Assembly (NCBI GenBank): GCA_050943595.1
Contig: JBMNPM010000006.1
Location: forward strand, 68,274 to 132,273
Direction: 5' to 3'
DNA: 64,000 bases
Source: JAXGXJ01 sp050943595
GTDB lineage: Bacteria > Actinomycetota > Thermoleophilia > RBG-16-64-13
Within the stretch, counting starts at the first letter, position 1, and the number at the start of each line of letters is the position of its first letter. The position numbers and the translations under genes were made by a program. Under the pieces are notes generated by a model that was given only the letters and a program-made list of their open reading frames with translations, did no database searches and had not been told where the DNA came from. Below are positions 26,562 to 35,211 of this stretch, piece after piece.

Positions 26562-27242
26562 CTACTCGGGCTCTGGGCCGTAGGCGTCGAGCTTGACGTT
26601 CGGAGAGACCGTATAGTCCATATCCGTACAGGCAGCGATGTCGTCCACTGTGTATCCACGCGCCACTTCCTCCAGCACGAACCCCTGGCCGGGATGACGC
26701 CGGAAGACGGCCCGCTCGGTGATGATGCAGTCGGCTTCGCCGGCACCGGTAAGCGGGAAGGTGCACTTTTTGAGCAGCTTGGTCTTGCCGTCCTTCGAGC
26801 AGTGCTCCGTGGTGATGTAGACCGTCTTGGCGCCGACCAATAGGTCCATGGCACCACCCATCCCCGGCATGAGCTTGCCGGGGATCTCATAGCTGGCGAT
26901 GTTGCCCTCGCCGTCCACCTGCAGCGTGCCCAGGAAGGTCATGTCCACATGGCCACCCCTGATCATAGAGAACGAGGTGGCGGAGTCGAAGTAGCTGCCG
27001 CCCGGCAGTAGCGTGATGGGCGCCCCACCAGCGTTTGCCCGGTCGGGATCGTCACAGTACGGCGCAGGGGCCGGACCTATCCCCACGGCTCCGTTCTCGG
27101 CGTGCACCGTCACGTCCACGCCTTCGGGTACGTAGTTCGCAACAAGCCCGGGGATACCGATGCCCAGGTTGATAACGAGACCATCGGTGAGCTCCATGCC
27201 CGCCCGCTGTCCAATAATCTGCTTGATATCCGCCATTTTCAT
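26562..27242 (-). CDS. CoA-transferase subunit B
   Basis: 226 residues from ATG 27242 (MKMADIKQIIGQRAGMELTD), with AAGGGG just upstream. It carries GLVINLGIGIPGLVANYVP, the catalytic glutamate in VHAENGAVGIGP, and GGAMDLLVGAKTVY. With subunit A it forms a 3-oxoacid/acetate/butyrate-type (class I) CoA-transferase, in which a glutamyl-CoA intermediate moves CoA between acyl groups. Substrate unknown; the 2-hydroxyacyl-CoA dehydratase genes next door suggest it could activate a 2-hydroxy acid. Confidence 0.87.
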   Translation of the reverse strand: MKMADIKQIIGQRAGMELTDGLVINLGIGIPGLVANYVPEGVDVTVHAENGAVGIGPAPAPYCDDPDRANAGGAPITLLPGGSYFDSATSFSMIRGGHVDMTFLGTLQVDGEGNIASYEIPGKLMPGMGGAMDLLVGAKTVYITTEHCSKDGKTKLLKKCTFPLTGAGEADCIITERAVFRRHPGQGFVLEEVARGYTVDDIAACTDMDYTVSPNVKLDAYGPEPE

Positions 27243-27249
27243 CGTCCCC

Positions 27250-27957
27250 TTATTCGAATGGGTAGCACTGACCGGCAAATATCGCAGAACCTCGATAGAA
27301 GATGTCCGACCGCACCACAGCGTCCACGTAGATACCTGGGGTTTGGACGGTCTCAGGCGCGACTTCACCTGGATCGTAGAGATACTCCACTTCAGCGATC
27401 GTGTAATCAGCACACGTAGCACACACAGGATTGTAGTTGGCAGCCGTTGCCCTATAGCGCAGGTTGCCCCAGGTGTCGCCGACATGGGCGCGGACGAAGG
27501 CCACATCGACGCGGATGCCGCGCTCGAGGAGGTAGGTCGTGCCGTCGAGCTCAATCTTCTGCTTGCCCTCTTCTACCACCGTTCCCACGCCGGTAGGAGT
27601 GAGGAAACCGCCCAGCCCTGCTCCGCCGGACCGCATCTGCTCGGCAAGGGTGCCCTGTGGAACGAGCTGGATCTCGAGTTCACCGGCATGCATAGCCTTG
27701 ACCACGTCCGGAGTAGTCCCAACGTGACTGGCCACGAGCTTGCGCACCATCCCAGCCTTAACCAATTCCACGATACCCCGGTCACGAAAACCGCCGGTGC
27801 AGGAGTAGATGGTCAAATCCTTGACCCCGGTGGTCTTGAGCCCGTGTATAAGCGTGAGAGGATCACCCACCGCCAGGAATCCTCCGATGGCGATGCTCAT
27901 CCCCGACTGCACGTGGGCGATAGCATCCTCAAGAGCTACGACCTTGTTTTTCGGCAT
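27250..27957 (-). CDS. CoA-transferase subunit A
   Basis: 235 residues, with the class I A-subunit motifs GMSIAIGGFLAVGDPLTLI, VPQGTLAEQMRSGGAGLGGF and VAFVRAHVGDTWGNLRYR. It precedes subunit B with a seven-base gap. The leader carries a perfect 13-bp tandem duplication (27963-27988) that contains the GAGGAG ribosome-binding site, so two such sites lie in a row. Divergent from the 2-hydroxyacyl-CoA dehydratase genes. Confidence 0.87.
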   Translation of the reverse strand: MPKNKVVALEDAIAHVQSGMSIAIGGFLAVGDPLTLIHGLKTTGVKDLTIYSCTGGFRDRGIVELVKAGMVRKLVASHVGTTPDVVKAMHAGELEIQLVPQGTLAEQMRSGGAGLGGFLTPTGVGTVVEEGKQKIELDGTTYLLERGIRVDVAFVRAHVGDTWGNLRYRATAANYNPVCATCADYTIAEVEYLYDPGEVAPETVQTPGIYVDAVVRSDIFYRGSAIFAGQCYPFE

Positions 27958-27962
27958 CAGTT

Positions 27963-27988
27963 ATCTCCTCGACTGATCTCCTCGACTG
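27963..27988. repeat. 13-bp tandem duplication containing the ribosome-binding site
   Basis: The unit atctcctcgactg occurs twice in tandem just upstream of the CoA-transferase A start. On the minus strand each copy contains GAGGAGAT; the nearer copy is about five bases from the ATG. The duplicate gives a spare Shine-Dalgarno 13 bases further out. Confidence 0.85.
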
Positions 27989-28232
27989 GGCCCCCTCGGG
28001 CCCCTTCCCTCGCTGTAATAAATATTATCATAGCGCTTTACGACCGAGCTTGGGCGGCGGAAAGAGCCCCCCGACACCCGGGAACAACCTCGTTCATACA
28101 CTCTCGCCTCAAGGGGGCGCCCGGCCTCCCCATGCCCTCTCTGGTAACCTGTGAGGCGACCGGTGAGGCGGCCGGCTCACCCCGGCCTTGGCCCTTGTCT
28201 TCAATGTCCCGGGAGCCTAAGCTTCTCTATTC

Positions 28233-29312
28233 ATGGCGAACATCCACTACACCTGTAACCTTCTGCCGCTACACATCGTGACCAGGACAGGTCACACAGC
28301 TCGGTGGCTCGGCAATCACCTGCAGGCGGCAGGCACCTCGGTCGGTCGACACACGCTAGATATCCATCCGATGACCTGTCCTTATGTGATCAGGCTGATA
28401 CCGGCGGCAGAGGATCTGTTCGCCACCGCCCCCTCGGAGGACGGCCTCGTGGTCCCCGCCGGTTGCGATGCCATGCGCAGACTGGGCGATCTACTCGCGT
28501 TCACCTATCCCGACCGGGTGTGCGTCGTGGCCGTGCCTCGATCATCCGGCGACGGCGCCCTTTCCACCCTTGCCGGCGAATTGGCCCGCTTGGATGACTG
28601 GCTGCGGACACGGCCGCAGACCGCACCATCCGGCGGCCGTCATGGCGAAGACAGGCCGCTGCTCGAGTATGCTCCCTCCCGGCAACCGGGGGGCGTCTTC
28701 ATAGTGGCCGGACCACTCAGCGACGATTCGCTCCTGCGCTTTATCCGCCGGCTGGGCACCGACATCGCCGGCCTCGAATCATGCACATCTCCCGATCGCT
28801 GGAAGCCGCTCGCCTCACCCGGCCCTACTGACTCACCCGGCCCTACTGACCGTGACAGCTGGGACGACTCCGGCGGCCCCCACGACCCCGAGACGTACTA
28901 TGCACACCTAGCAGCTACCATGCAACGAGTGGGTATGTGTCCGCGCCGGTCCACCGCAGACAGGCGGCAATATCTGGCTCATCGTCTCGATGAAGCCCGG
29001 CCCTCGGCGCTCATCTATGCGCGCCAGAGCTTCTGTGATCCAGGAGCCTATGACGCGGTCGAAGTGGCGCAGTTGGCTGAGGAACGCAGCCTTCCATTCT
29101 TGGAGATCGAAGTGGGCTTCCCCTTCGACGCCTCCGGACCGCTGCGCACCAGGATCGAGGCTTTTCTAGAGGCGCAGGTCCTCGACGACGATCTTCTCGA
29201 TGACCTTCTCGACGACGTCGATGACAATGGTCCCGACGAGACTCCCCACGACCGATTCCGCGATGACCTCGACAAGCCCGATGCTGGAACCCTCATGGGA
29301 ACAGGAGGTTAG
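28233..29312 (+). CDS. 2-hydroxyacyl-CoA dehydratase subunit (HgdB/FldB-like)
   Basis: 359 residues. YTCNLLPLHIVTRTG and MTCPYVIRL hold N-terminal cysteines, GLVVPAGCDAMRRLGDLLAF matches the CDAMRR element of the family, and RQSFCDPGAYDAVEVAQLAE plus LRTRIEAFLEA form the C-terminal signature. Subunits of this family bind a [4Fe-4S] cluster and dehydrate (R)-2-hydroxyacyl-CoA. Unusual features are an 18-bp tandem duplication encoding SPGPTD twice (28814-28849) and a very acidic C-terminal tail rich in DD. No strong ribosome-binding site is seen, so the start is uncertain. Confidence 0.78.
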   Translation: MANIHYTCNLLPLHIVTRTGHTARWLGNHLQAAGTSVGRHTLDIHPMTCPYVIRLIPAAEDLFATAPSEDGLVVPAGCDAMRRLGDLLAFTYPDRVCVVAVPRSSGDGALSTLAGELARLDDWLRTRPQTAPSGGRHGEDRPLLEYAPSRQPGGVFIVAGPLSDDSLLRFIRRLGTDIAGLESCTSPDRWKPLASPGPTDSPGPTDRDSWDDSGGPHDPETYYAHLAATMQRVGMCPRRSTADRRQYLAHRLDEARPSALIYARQSFCDPGAYDAVEVAQLAEERSLPFLEIEVGFPFDASGPLRTRIEAFLEAQVLDDDLLDDLLDDVDDNGPDETPHDRFRDDLDKPDAGTLMGTGG

Positions 29313-29324
29313 GTCATCCCCGGC

Positions 29325-30557
29325 ATGGCTGATGTAACCGGCGACGGCTTCAGTGCCGCGCTCATCCGCACCGCTTTCCTTGCCCACACCCGGTGGAAGG
29401 CCATGCAGGCGCGCACAGCCCGCCGGTACATGGAGCTGCACGCGCTCAGTGCATCGCTGGAGATGTTCAAGCCGGGAGCCATAGTTCCCTGGGTCTCGTA
29501 CCTCTTCCCCACTGAACTCCTGACCTCCTACGGGATAACCCCTCTCATCCCCGAGATCGGCTCGGCAGTGCTCACCGGCAGTGATCTGCGCGAACCCGTG
29601 GAGGCGGCGGCCGCACGCATGCCTCTCGCCCGCGACGTCTGCAGTTACCACCGCATAGCCTTAGCAGCCGTGGAGAACGACATGCTGCCGGCGCCGTCGA
29701 TGTGCCTGGGCACCACTCCGCTGTGCCTGGGTAAGGAATGTCTCCTCGAGATGTTGGCAGGTCGCTACGACGCACCCTTCTACGAGATCAAAGTACCGCT
29801 ACCCCCTGATGAGGGCGACACTCCTCCGCAGGTGATCGCCGACGTGGCCGCGCAGTTGCGCGAGTTGCACGAGAACATCGGCCGCTGGACGGGACGTTCT
29901 GCCCGGCTGGAGGAAGCCGTGCACCTATCGAACCGGGCCTCTGCCGCCTGGGGCCACATTATGGCCGAACGATTGGCCGGGCGCCTAGAGATGGACGGCC
30001 GGCGCACCTTTGCCACGGTATTCCTGGGCCAGCTCCTGTGGGGGACCGAGGATGGTGCCAAGGACTTCGAACGACTGCTGACCGAGAGGGGCCGGCGCGA
30101 TCTCATGGTGCCGGCCCCGGTCGAAGGGCACAGACTCAAGCGCCTACTCTGGCTACACACCGTACCGCACCACGACAACGGGCTTTTCGACCTCCTGCGG
30201 AGACGAGGAGCCGCAATCGTCTTCGAGGAGATGGGGCAGATGCACCTTGAGACTATCGACCCTTACGATCCGTTCCCGGGTCTGGCCAAGCGTCTCACCG
30301 ACAACAAGCTGTGGGGTACGTCGACGCGACGCGCGCGGCTAAATGTAGCCTTGGCCAAGCAGCTCAAGGTGGACGGTGTGGTGCACTTTAATCACTGGGG
30401 CTGCCGGCACGGCCTCGGCTCTGTTCCGGTAATACGCGCCGCCTTTATGGACGCGGGGATCCCCTTCCTGGCCGTCGACGGCGACGCACTGGCCAAGGGA
30501 GGGGCTCAGCAGGAGAAGTCCATGCAGGCGATGGAAAGCTTCCTAGAGATGCTCTAG
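29325..30557 (+). CDS. 2-hydroxyacyl-CoA dehydratase partner subunit
   Basis: 410 residues. Opening region RRYMELHALSASLEMFKPGA, then VSYLFPTELLTSYGITPLIP, the cysteine motif DVCSYHRIALAA, and the C-terminal HFNHWGCRHGLGSVPVIRAA with FLAVDGDAL. These are typical of HgdB/FldC/BcrB-type proteins. An AGGAGG lies about 14 bases before ATG 29325, within the end of the preceding gene. With the previous gene it makes a heterodimer. The ATP-dependent activator (HgdC) normally needed is not in the window. Confidence 0.82.
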   Translation: MADVTGDGFSAALIRTAFLAHTRWKAMQARTARRYMELHALSASLEMFKPGAIVPWVSYLFPTELLTSYGITPLIPEIGSAVLTGSDLREPVEAAAARMPLARDVCSYHRIALAAVENDMLPAPSMCLGTTPLCLGKECLLEMLAGRYDAPFYEIKVPLPPDEGDTPPQVIADVAAQLRELHENIGRWTGRSARLEEAVHLSNRASAAWGHIMAERLAGRLEMDGRRTFATVFLGQLLWGTEDGAKDFERLLTERGRRDLMVPAPVEGHRLKRLLWLHTVPHHDNGLFDLLRRRGAAIVFEEMGQMHLETIDPYDPFPGLAKRLTDNKLWGTSTRRARLNVALAKQLKVDGVVHFNHWGCRHGLGSVPVIRAAFMDAGIPFLAVDGDALAKGGAQQEKSMQAMESFLEML

Positions 30558-30560
30558 AGA

Positions 30561-30989
30561 TCAGTGGCGTATGGGGACCACGGCCACCGGGCACGGCGAA
30601 TGATTGATGATATGCTGGCTGATTGAGCCGAGCATCCTCCCGGCCAACTCCCCCCTGCCGCGACTCCCGACCACTACCATGTCGGCGTCGTGCGCCTCTT
30701 CGAGGATGACCGTGCCGGCATGCCCTTCGACCGCCTTCGCCTCACACACAAGACCCGGTCGTAATTCTTCGACCTTTGCCAACGCGTCTGCAACTATCGC
30801 CTCGGACTCACCCCGGAAGCTTTCGAACAGCCCGGGGACCAACCCCAGGTCCATCGTCATGTTGGACGGAAGCCGCCACGCGCACACGATACGCAGGACT
30901 GCCCCACGCAGCGCCGCTTCCTCAGCCGCGAACGCCAACGCGACGTCCCCGTGTTCCGACCCATCGACTCCCACCACTACCGTACGCAT
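30561..30989 (-). CDS. Universal stress protein (UspA family)
   Basis: About 142 residues starting MRTVVVGVDGSEHGDVALAF. The ATP-binding signature GSRGRGELAGRMLGSISQHI with SPCPVAVV at the end is intact, so it is probably the nucleotide-binding type. An 18-bp in-frame duplication at the start (30982-31017) gives two ATGs 18 bases apart, each with its own GAGGAC site. The longer form would begin MRTEDIMRT. Convergent with the dehydratase gene, three bases apart. Confidence 0.88.
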   Translation of the reverse strand: MRTVVVGVDGSEHGDVALAFAAEEAALRGAVLRIVCAWRLPSNMTMDLGLVPGLFESFRGESEAIVADALAKVEELRPGLVCEAKAVEGHAGTVILEEAHDADMVVVGSRGRGELAGRMLGSISQHIINHSPCPVAVVPIRH

Positions 30990-31017
30990 GATGTCCTCGG
31001 TACGCATGATGTCCTCG
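30982..31017. repeat. 18-bp tandem duplication of a translation start
   Basis: The unit gtacgcatgatgtcctcg is present twice without a spacer. It covers the start codon and the ribosome-binding site of the universal stress protein gene, so the initiation region itself is duplicated in frame. Confidence 0.88.
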
Positions 31018-31090
31018 CTTGTCCCCGTTCTCCCACCATGACACCCCCACCTTACCTCTTTAGCGCCGGAGCGAGCAGGTCTGGACACAG

Positions 31091-31122
31091 GCAAAACGCC
31101 GGCCCGGAGGCCGGCGTTTTGC
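31091..31122 (-). terminator. Terminator after the RRM gene
   Basis: A 14-bp perfect stem (gcaaaacgccggcc with ggccggcgttttgc, loop of four) in which A/T pairs lie at the base. It sits 20 bases after the stop of the RNA-binding protein gene on the minus strand. The A and T runs make it usable in both directions. Confidence 0.8.
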
Positions 31123-31142
31123 CACCACACTCTGTGCCGGAA

Positions 31143-31445
31143 CTACCAGCGACTTCCGCCACCGCCGTAGCCGCCGGAACGAGGGGCACGGGGCACCTGT
31201 TCCTTGGCCACATCGACCTTCAGAGTCCGACCGTCGAGCTCCGTGCCATTCAAGGCCTCTTTGGCCTTTTGGGCCTCCTCGGGCGACGACATCTCGACGA
31301 ACCCGAAGCCCTTAGGACGTCCGGAATCACGATCGACGATGATATTCACTGAAGCCACTTCACCATGGGTCCCGAAGGTGGCCCGCAGAGTCTCCTCGGA
31401 TGTGCCGTAGTTGAGGTTACCTACGTACAGTTTGGCTTGGTTCAC
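31143..31445 (-). CDS. Small RRM-type RNA-binding protein
   Basis: 101 residues from GTG 31445 (VNQAKLYVGNLNYGTSEETL), with GGAGGG just upstream. RNP2 is KLYVGNL, RNP1 is KGFGFVEM, and a glycine-rich tail SGGYGGGGSRW follows. It is the bacterial/cyanobacterial single-RRM, cold-inducible type, likely an RNA chaperone. Monocistronic with a clear terminator. Confidence 0.9.
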   Translation of the reverse strand: MNQAKLYVGNLNYGTSEETLRATFGTHGEVASVNIIVDRDSGRPKGFGFVEMSSPEEAQKAKEALNGTELDGRTLKVDVAKEQVPRAPRSGGYGGGGSRW

Positions 31446-31692
31446 TACACCCTCCACATACGGAGTTACATTGCGCAAACGAGAGGACAAGACTCAGAAA
31501 CGCGAAGAGATTGTTACCTCGGCGCGGCCGCTGGCGAAGATACTCTACGAATGCCGCGGCAGTATAACACCTCGTGCCGAGAATAACGGACGGTGTTCAT
31601 CGCCGGGCACAGGAAGAGTCAAAACGTGCAAGAATTTATGCCTAGAACATACACGTGCACACCTGCACGTTGGAAGGAGCGCAGACACGACG

Positions 31693-32454
31693 ATGACCAA
31701 GACCGAGCGGACCCTGGCCGTCTTCATCGACTTTGAGAACCTGGCCATCGGCTTCAAGCACCGCCGAGGCAATTTCGATGTCCACAAGATCCTTGAACGA
31801 CTCGTGGAGAAAGGAAAGGTTATCGTTAAGAAGGCCTATGCCGACTGGGGTGAGTACAAGCAGTACACCAAGCCGCTGCACGAGAACGCAATCGAACTCA
31901 TCGAGATACCCCGACGATCAATGACAGGTAAGAATTCCGCCGACATCCGCCTGGCCGTTGATGCCATGGACCTATCCTGGTCCAAGGAGCACATCGACAC
32001 GTTCGTAGTGGTATCCGGTGACTCCGACTTTTCTCCTCTGGTGTCGAAGCTCAAAGAGAACGGCAAGCACGTCATAGGCCTGGGGATGAAGGAGTCCACC
32101 TCTGATCTTCTGGCCGGCAACTGCGACGAGTTCATCTTCTACGAGGACTTGGAGAAACAACCTACGTCGGCGCCACCCAGCCCACAGGCAACCAACATCC
32201 CGGCCGATAAGAGGGAGGTCTACGACCTGCTCCTTGAGTCGATCGCAGCACTCATCAGGGAGAACAAGGACCCCATCTTCGCCTCCATGGTCAAAGACAC
32301 CATGCAGCGTAAGAAGCCCTCATTCAACGAGTCGGCCTACGGCTACCGCAGCTTCAGCAACCTCCTGCTCGAAGCCGAGAAACAGGGGCTCATCAAGCTG
32401 CATCGCGACAGGAAGGCCGGGTGGACCTACGTTGTAGAGGGCTTTGTGGACTAA
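31693..32454 (+). CDS. NYN-domain (LabA/DUF88-like) protein with C-terminal OST-HTH/LOTUS domain
   Basis: 253 residues from ATG 31693. The NYN nuclease-like domain (about 1-150) has the acidic residues expected for metal binding: FIDFENLAIG, NSADIRLAVDAMDL and VVVSGDSDFSPLVSKLKENG. The C-terminal part (about 180-253) matches a LOTUS/OST-HTH winged helix: IFASMVKDTMQRKKPSFNES then YGYRSFSNLLLEAEKQGLI. This is probably an RNA-processing or RNA-binding protein. A GGAAGGAG lies somewhat far (about 13 bases) upstream. Monocistronic. Confidence 0.85.
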   Translation: MTKTERTLAVFIDFENLAIGFKHRRGNFDVHKILERLVEKGKVIVKKAYADWGEYKQYTKPLHENAIELIEIPRRSMTGKNSADIRLAVDAMDLSWSKEHIDTFVVVSGDSDFSPLVSKLKENGKHVIGLGMKESTSDLLAGNCDEFIFYEDLEKQPTSAPPSPQATNIPADKREVYDLLLESIAALIRENKDPIFASMVKDTMQRKKPSFNESAYGYRSFSNLLLEAEKQGLIKLHRDRKAGWTYVVEGFVD

Positions 32455-32676
32455 CATCAAGGTGCAATTCGCTCCTAGGAATTGAACGAGATGGAGAGGA
32501 GCAACACGCCGCTATACGGCTTTGCAGGATAGCGGCGCCCGGCATCCAACATACACCCGGCTTGAGAGGTGTGGAGTGGCACCGCGACGCGACGGCGGCC
32601 GGTGCACTGCGCACTGCGACGGCCACCCAACGCCCGGCCGCCAAAGGCTGTGCTGCTTCCGAGGTACAATCGTCTC

Positions 32677-33858
32677 GTGCTCGATTCGATAGTCGACTTC
32701 CTTAATGCGCTTGGCATAGCCGCACCCGGCCGGTTTGGCTGGCTGATGGTTGTCCTCACCTTCGTCATTGCAGCCGTAGCTGCGTGGCGTTTCATACCCC
32801 GCGTACGCGTCTTTGCCTTGAACGTCGGGTGGGCCGACGAGCCCAATGCCCGACGCCTCAACAAAGAACCCCTCCCCAACGCCGGTGGCTTGGCTATTTT
32901 CGCAGCTGTGATCGTGGCTCTGGTCATCGCCTCCATCCTTCGCCCCATCTTCGTCGAGGATGTACAGATACAGGTGCTGGCCATACTGCTGGGTGGGTCG
33001 TTCGTGATCATCGCCGGTTTCATCGACGACCAGTTCGGCCTGCCGCCTGTGTTCCGCCTGCTCGTACAGCTGTTCGCCGCTCTACTCTTGGTAAGTACGG
33101 GGACCCGCATCGAGGTAGTCATTGCAGGCGAACCGGTCGGCGTTCTGTCGGTGCTTATAACCCTTCTGTGGATCATCGCCATCACCAACGCCGTGAACCT
33201 CATCGACGGCGTTGACGGACTGGCGGGCGGGGTCAGCTTCATCACCAGCATGAGTCTGTTGGCCGTCTCGGCCCAGTTCGAGGAACGGGCGGCGGCCACC
33301 CTTGTGCTCGCTGCGTTGGCAGGGGCCGCGCTCGGCTTCCTACGTCACAATTTCCCACCCTCCCGGATCATTATGGGTGACAGTGGAGCCTATTTCTTCG
33401 GCTATGTGCTGGCCGCATCGAGTATCCTCGGCAACCTGAAGATCACTACCATCTTCGCCCTGTTTCCTACGGTGCTCTTTCTCATCGTCCCAGTGCTCGA
33501 TACCACCCAAGTCATACTGCGCCGCCTCATACGCCGCAAGAACCCCCTGTCGTCACCCGGCAAGGACCACGTCCATCACAGCCTCTTGGCACGGGGCCTC
33601 TCTCAGACCCGCACCACTCTCATTCTTTGGGGAGTGACGCTGGCCACGAACCTGATCGCCATGGCGGTACAAGGCATGTCGCTGTTGGTTATCGGCGTCA
33701 CCACCCTGGGCATCGTTCTGCTGCTGACCCTCATAATATGGAGGAGGCGGCGGGCGGTACGCCGTGCAGCCGGACGCCCTGGAGGGTCCGGGGGTAGCGG
33801 CAGTAGCAGCGGTAGCGACGCTTCACAAAGCTCGTCTGAAGCCGAAACGACCTTCTAG
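32677..33858 (+). CDS. Polyprenyl-phosphate GlcNAc-1-phosphate transferase (WecA/TagO/MraY family)
   Basis: About 393 residues with around ten membrane helices. Family motifs: DEPNARRLNKEPLPNAGGLA, the DD of IAGFIDDQFGLPPVFRL, NAVNLIDGVDGLAGGVSF, GDSGAYFFGYVLAASS, and the histidine motif HVHHSLLARGLSQTRT. It attaches a sugar phosphate to undecaprenyl phosphate at the membrane, starting a cell-wall polymer such as the secondary polymer that SLH proteins bind. GTG 32677 is my start; the upstream signal is weak. The C-terminus ends in a Gly/Ser-rich tail. A cgccgctat/atagcggcg hairpin lies upstream at about 32510-32541. Confidence 0.88.
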   Translation: MLDSIVDFLNALGIAAPGRFGWLMVVLTFVIAAVAAWRFIPRVRVFALNVGWADEPNARRLNKEPLPNAGGLAIFAAVIVALVIASILRPIFVEDVQIQVLAILLGGSFVIIAGFIDDQFGLPPVFRLLVQLFAALLLVSTGTRIEVVIAGEPVGVLSVLITLLWIIAITNAVNLIDGVDGLAGGVSFITSMSLLAVSAQFEERAAATLVLAALAGAALGFLRHNFPPSRIIMGDSGAYFFGYVLAASSILGNLKITTIFALFPTVLFLIVPVLDTTQVILRRLIRRKNPLSSPGKDHVHHSLLARGLSQTRTTLILWGVTLATNLIAMAVQGMSLLVIGVTTLGIVLLLTLIIWRRRRAVRRAAGRPGGSGGSGSSSGSDASQSSSEAETTF

Positions 33859-33934
33859 GCACAGCCGGCAGTGGCCACGAGGACGGCGTGAGCGCCAGCC
33901 GCGTCGCCCAAAAGGGCCCAACGGCGTTCCTGTG

Positions 33935-34768
33935 TCAGCCCAGCAGAGGAGTGGCTTGGGCCTCAAACACGGCCGCCACCGCCACAGCGATGATCACCAG
34001 GACCGTCACCGCGACCCGCCACCCCTCTACACGTTGCAATCGCTGCGCCGCTGAGGCTCGGTCTGTCCGCTCCCAGATCCGAAAAGCGACCACCACAATG
34101 ATCAGCCATGCGCCACCGAGACACCAGCCGCCAATCACATCAGAAGCCCAGTGGACCCCCAGATACACTCGGGAGAAGCCTATTAGACCGGCCACAGCCA
34201 CGACCGCAAGGCCGATCCCAACCCGCAACGGCGTAGCGGGCCACCCTTGCCATCGGCTGCGCACCACCGGTAGCAGCACAAGCCCCAAGAAGACGGCCGT
34301 CACCAACGCGTGTCCGGAAGGCAGACTGCCGGATCGAGGCATCTCTATAAGGGCGAGTGCCTCATCCGGCCGAGCGCGTTCCAGGACAGCCTTGAGCAAA
34401 TTGGAAATGCCTGTGGTCGAAGCGACCCCAATAATCATGAGCATGGCCTGCGGGCGACGACCCCAGGTAGCGAACAGCAGGGCCCCTGCCAGGGTGAAGA
34501 CCACAACCAGCGGCGTATTCCCTAGCAGCGAGAAGGCCCACAGCACACGATTCCACCCGGCGGTGCGGACCTCCACCAAGAAGGCCGTGATATGTCGGTC
34601 CCACTGTACCAGCCGGCCCGCGGAAGCGACCTCCAGAACTATGAAGACAAATGCCGTCACAAGAGCCGCCACAAGGATCAGTGTTGCTGCGGCCCATAGC
34701 CATGTGATCGTCCGACCTTCTGGTATGCGGCCGGTTGCCTCGTTCCTCACGCCGGAATCTCGACCCAC
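33935..34768 (-). CDS. PAP2-family membrane phosphatase
   Basis: 277 residues with five or six membrane helices and the three PAP2 motifs: KAVLERARP, SGSLPSGHALV and SRVYLGVHWASDVIGG. It would dephosphorylate a lipid phosphate, most simply undecaprenyl pyrophosphate, or phosphatidate. It is convergent with the WecA-like gene, which makes an undecaprenyl-linked product, so a shared lipid-carrier role is attractive. The start is uncertain (GTG 34768 or a later GTG). Confidence 0.87.
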   Translation of the reverse strand: MGRDSGVRNEATGRIPEGRTITWLWAAATLILVAALVTAFVFIVLEVASAGRLVQWDRHITAFLVEVRTAGWNRVLWAFSLLGNTPLVVVFTLAGALLFATWGRRPQAMLMIIGVASTTGISNLLKAVLERARPDEALALIEMPRSGSLPSGHALVTAVFLGLVLLPVVRSRWQGWPATPLRVGIGLAVVAVAGLIGFSRVYLGVHWASDVIGGWCLGGAWLIIVVVAFRIWERTDRASAAQRLQRVEGWRVAVTVLVIIAVAVAAVFEAQATPLLG

Positions 34769-34969
34769 CCGGCGATCATTTGCACACGACAGATGGTGGC
34801 ACCGAAGTCGCTTCGGTGCTGAAGTCGCTTCTCAAGGTCAAGCTCCGGCATAGGAAAAACCGCCATCCATGAGACCCGCCTCCGACTCTGTCTCTGTTTC
34901 GTCACGCCGCCGAGCACTCCGGCGAATCCATGTGCAGGAGAATACTCTTCACGGGCGAATCGAGTCCGA

Positions 34970-35211
34970 GTGGATAGAGAGTCCCGCATCCAAGAGATCG
35001 GCCGCGAGCTATTCGAGCTATTCGCTGCAGTGGACGGACAGGGTCTATGCGATCGGCCTCGTCACTTCTCAGCAGGCGCTCCCTGCAGCGCCGCTTCATG
35101 AATGGCAGGCAACTCGTCAATCCGGCTGAACTCGTGACCGAGGTGGTCGATGTGAGACACTCCTACGCGTACCATTCGAACATCCTTGCCCGTGACGGAA
35201 TCGAGGTGTGA
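34970..35211 (+). pseudogene. Possible decayed gene just upstream of the CWC gene
   Basis: Two short frames look protein-like and adjoin. 34970-35101 reads VDRESRIQEIGRELFELFAA and on. 35047-35211, in another frame, ends NPAELVTEVVDVRHSYAYHS through GIEV and stops as TGATG at the CWC start. The second frame overlaps the CWC ATG, which suggests former translational coupling. I could not name the family. A 9-bp tandem duplication (gagctattc, 35006-35023) lies inside the first frame. It may simply be noncoding. Confidence 0.25.

Noticed and set aside
33888..34853. 321-codon plus-strand frame
   Set aside because: Runs antisense to the PAP2 gene, rich in Ala/Arg/Thr, no motif.
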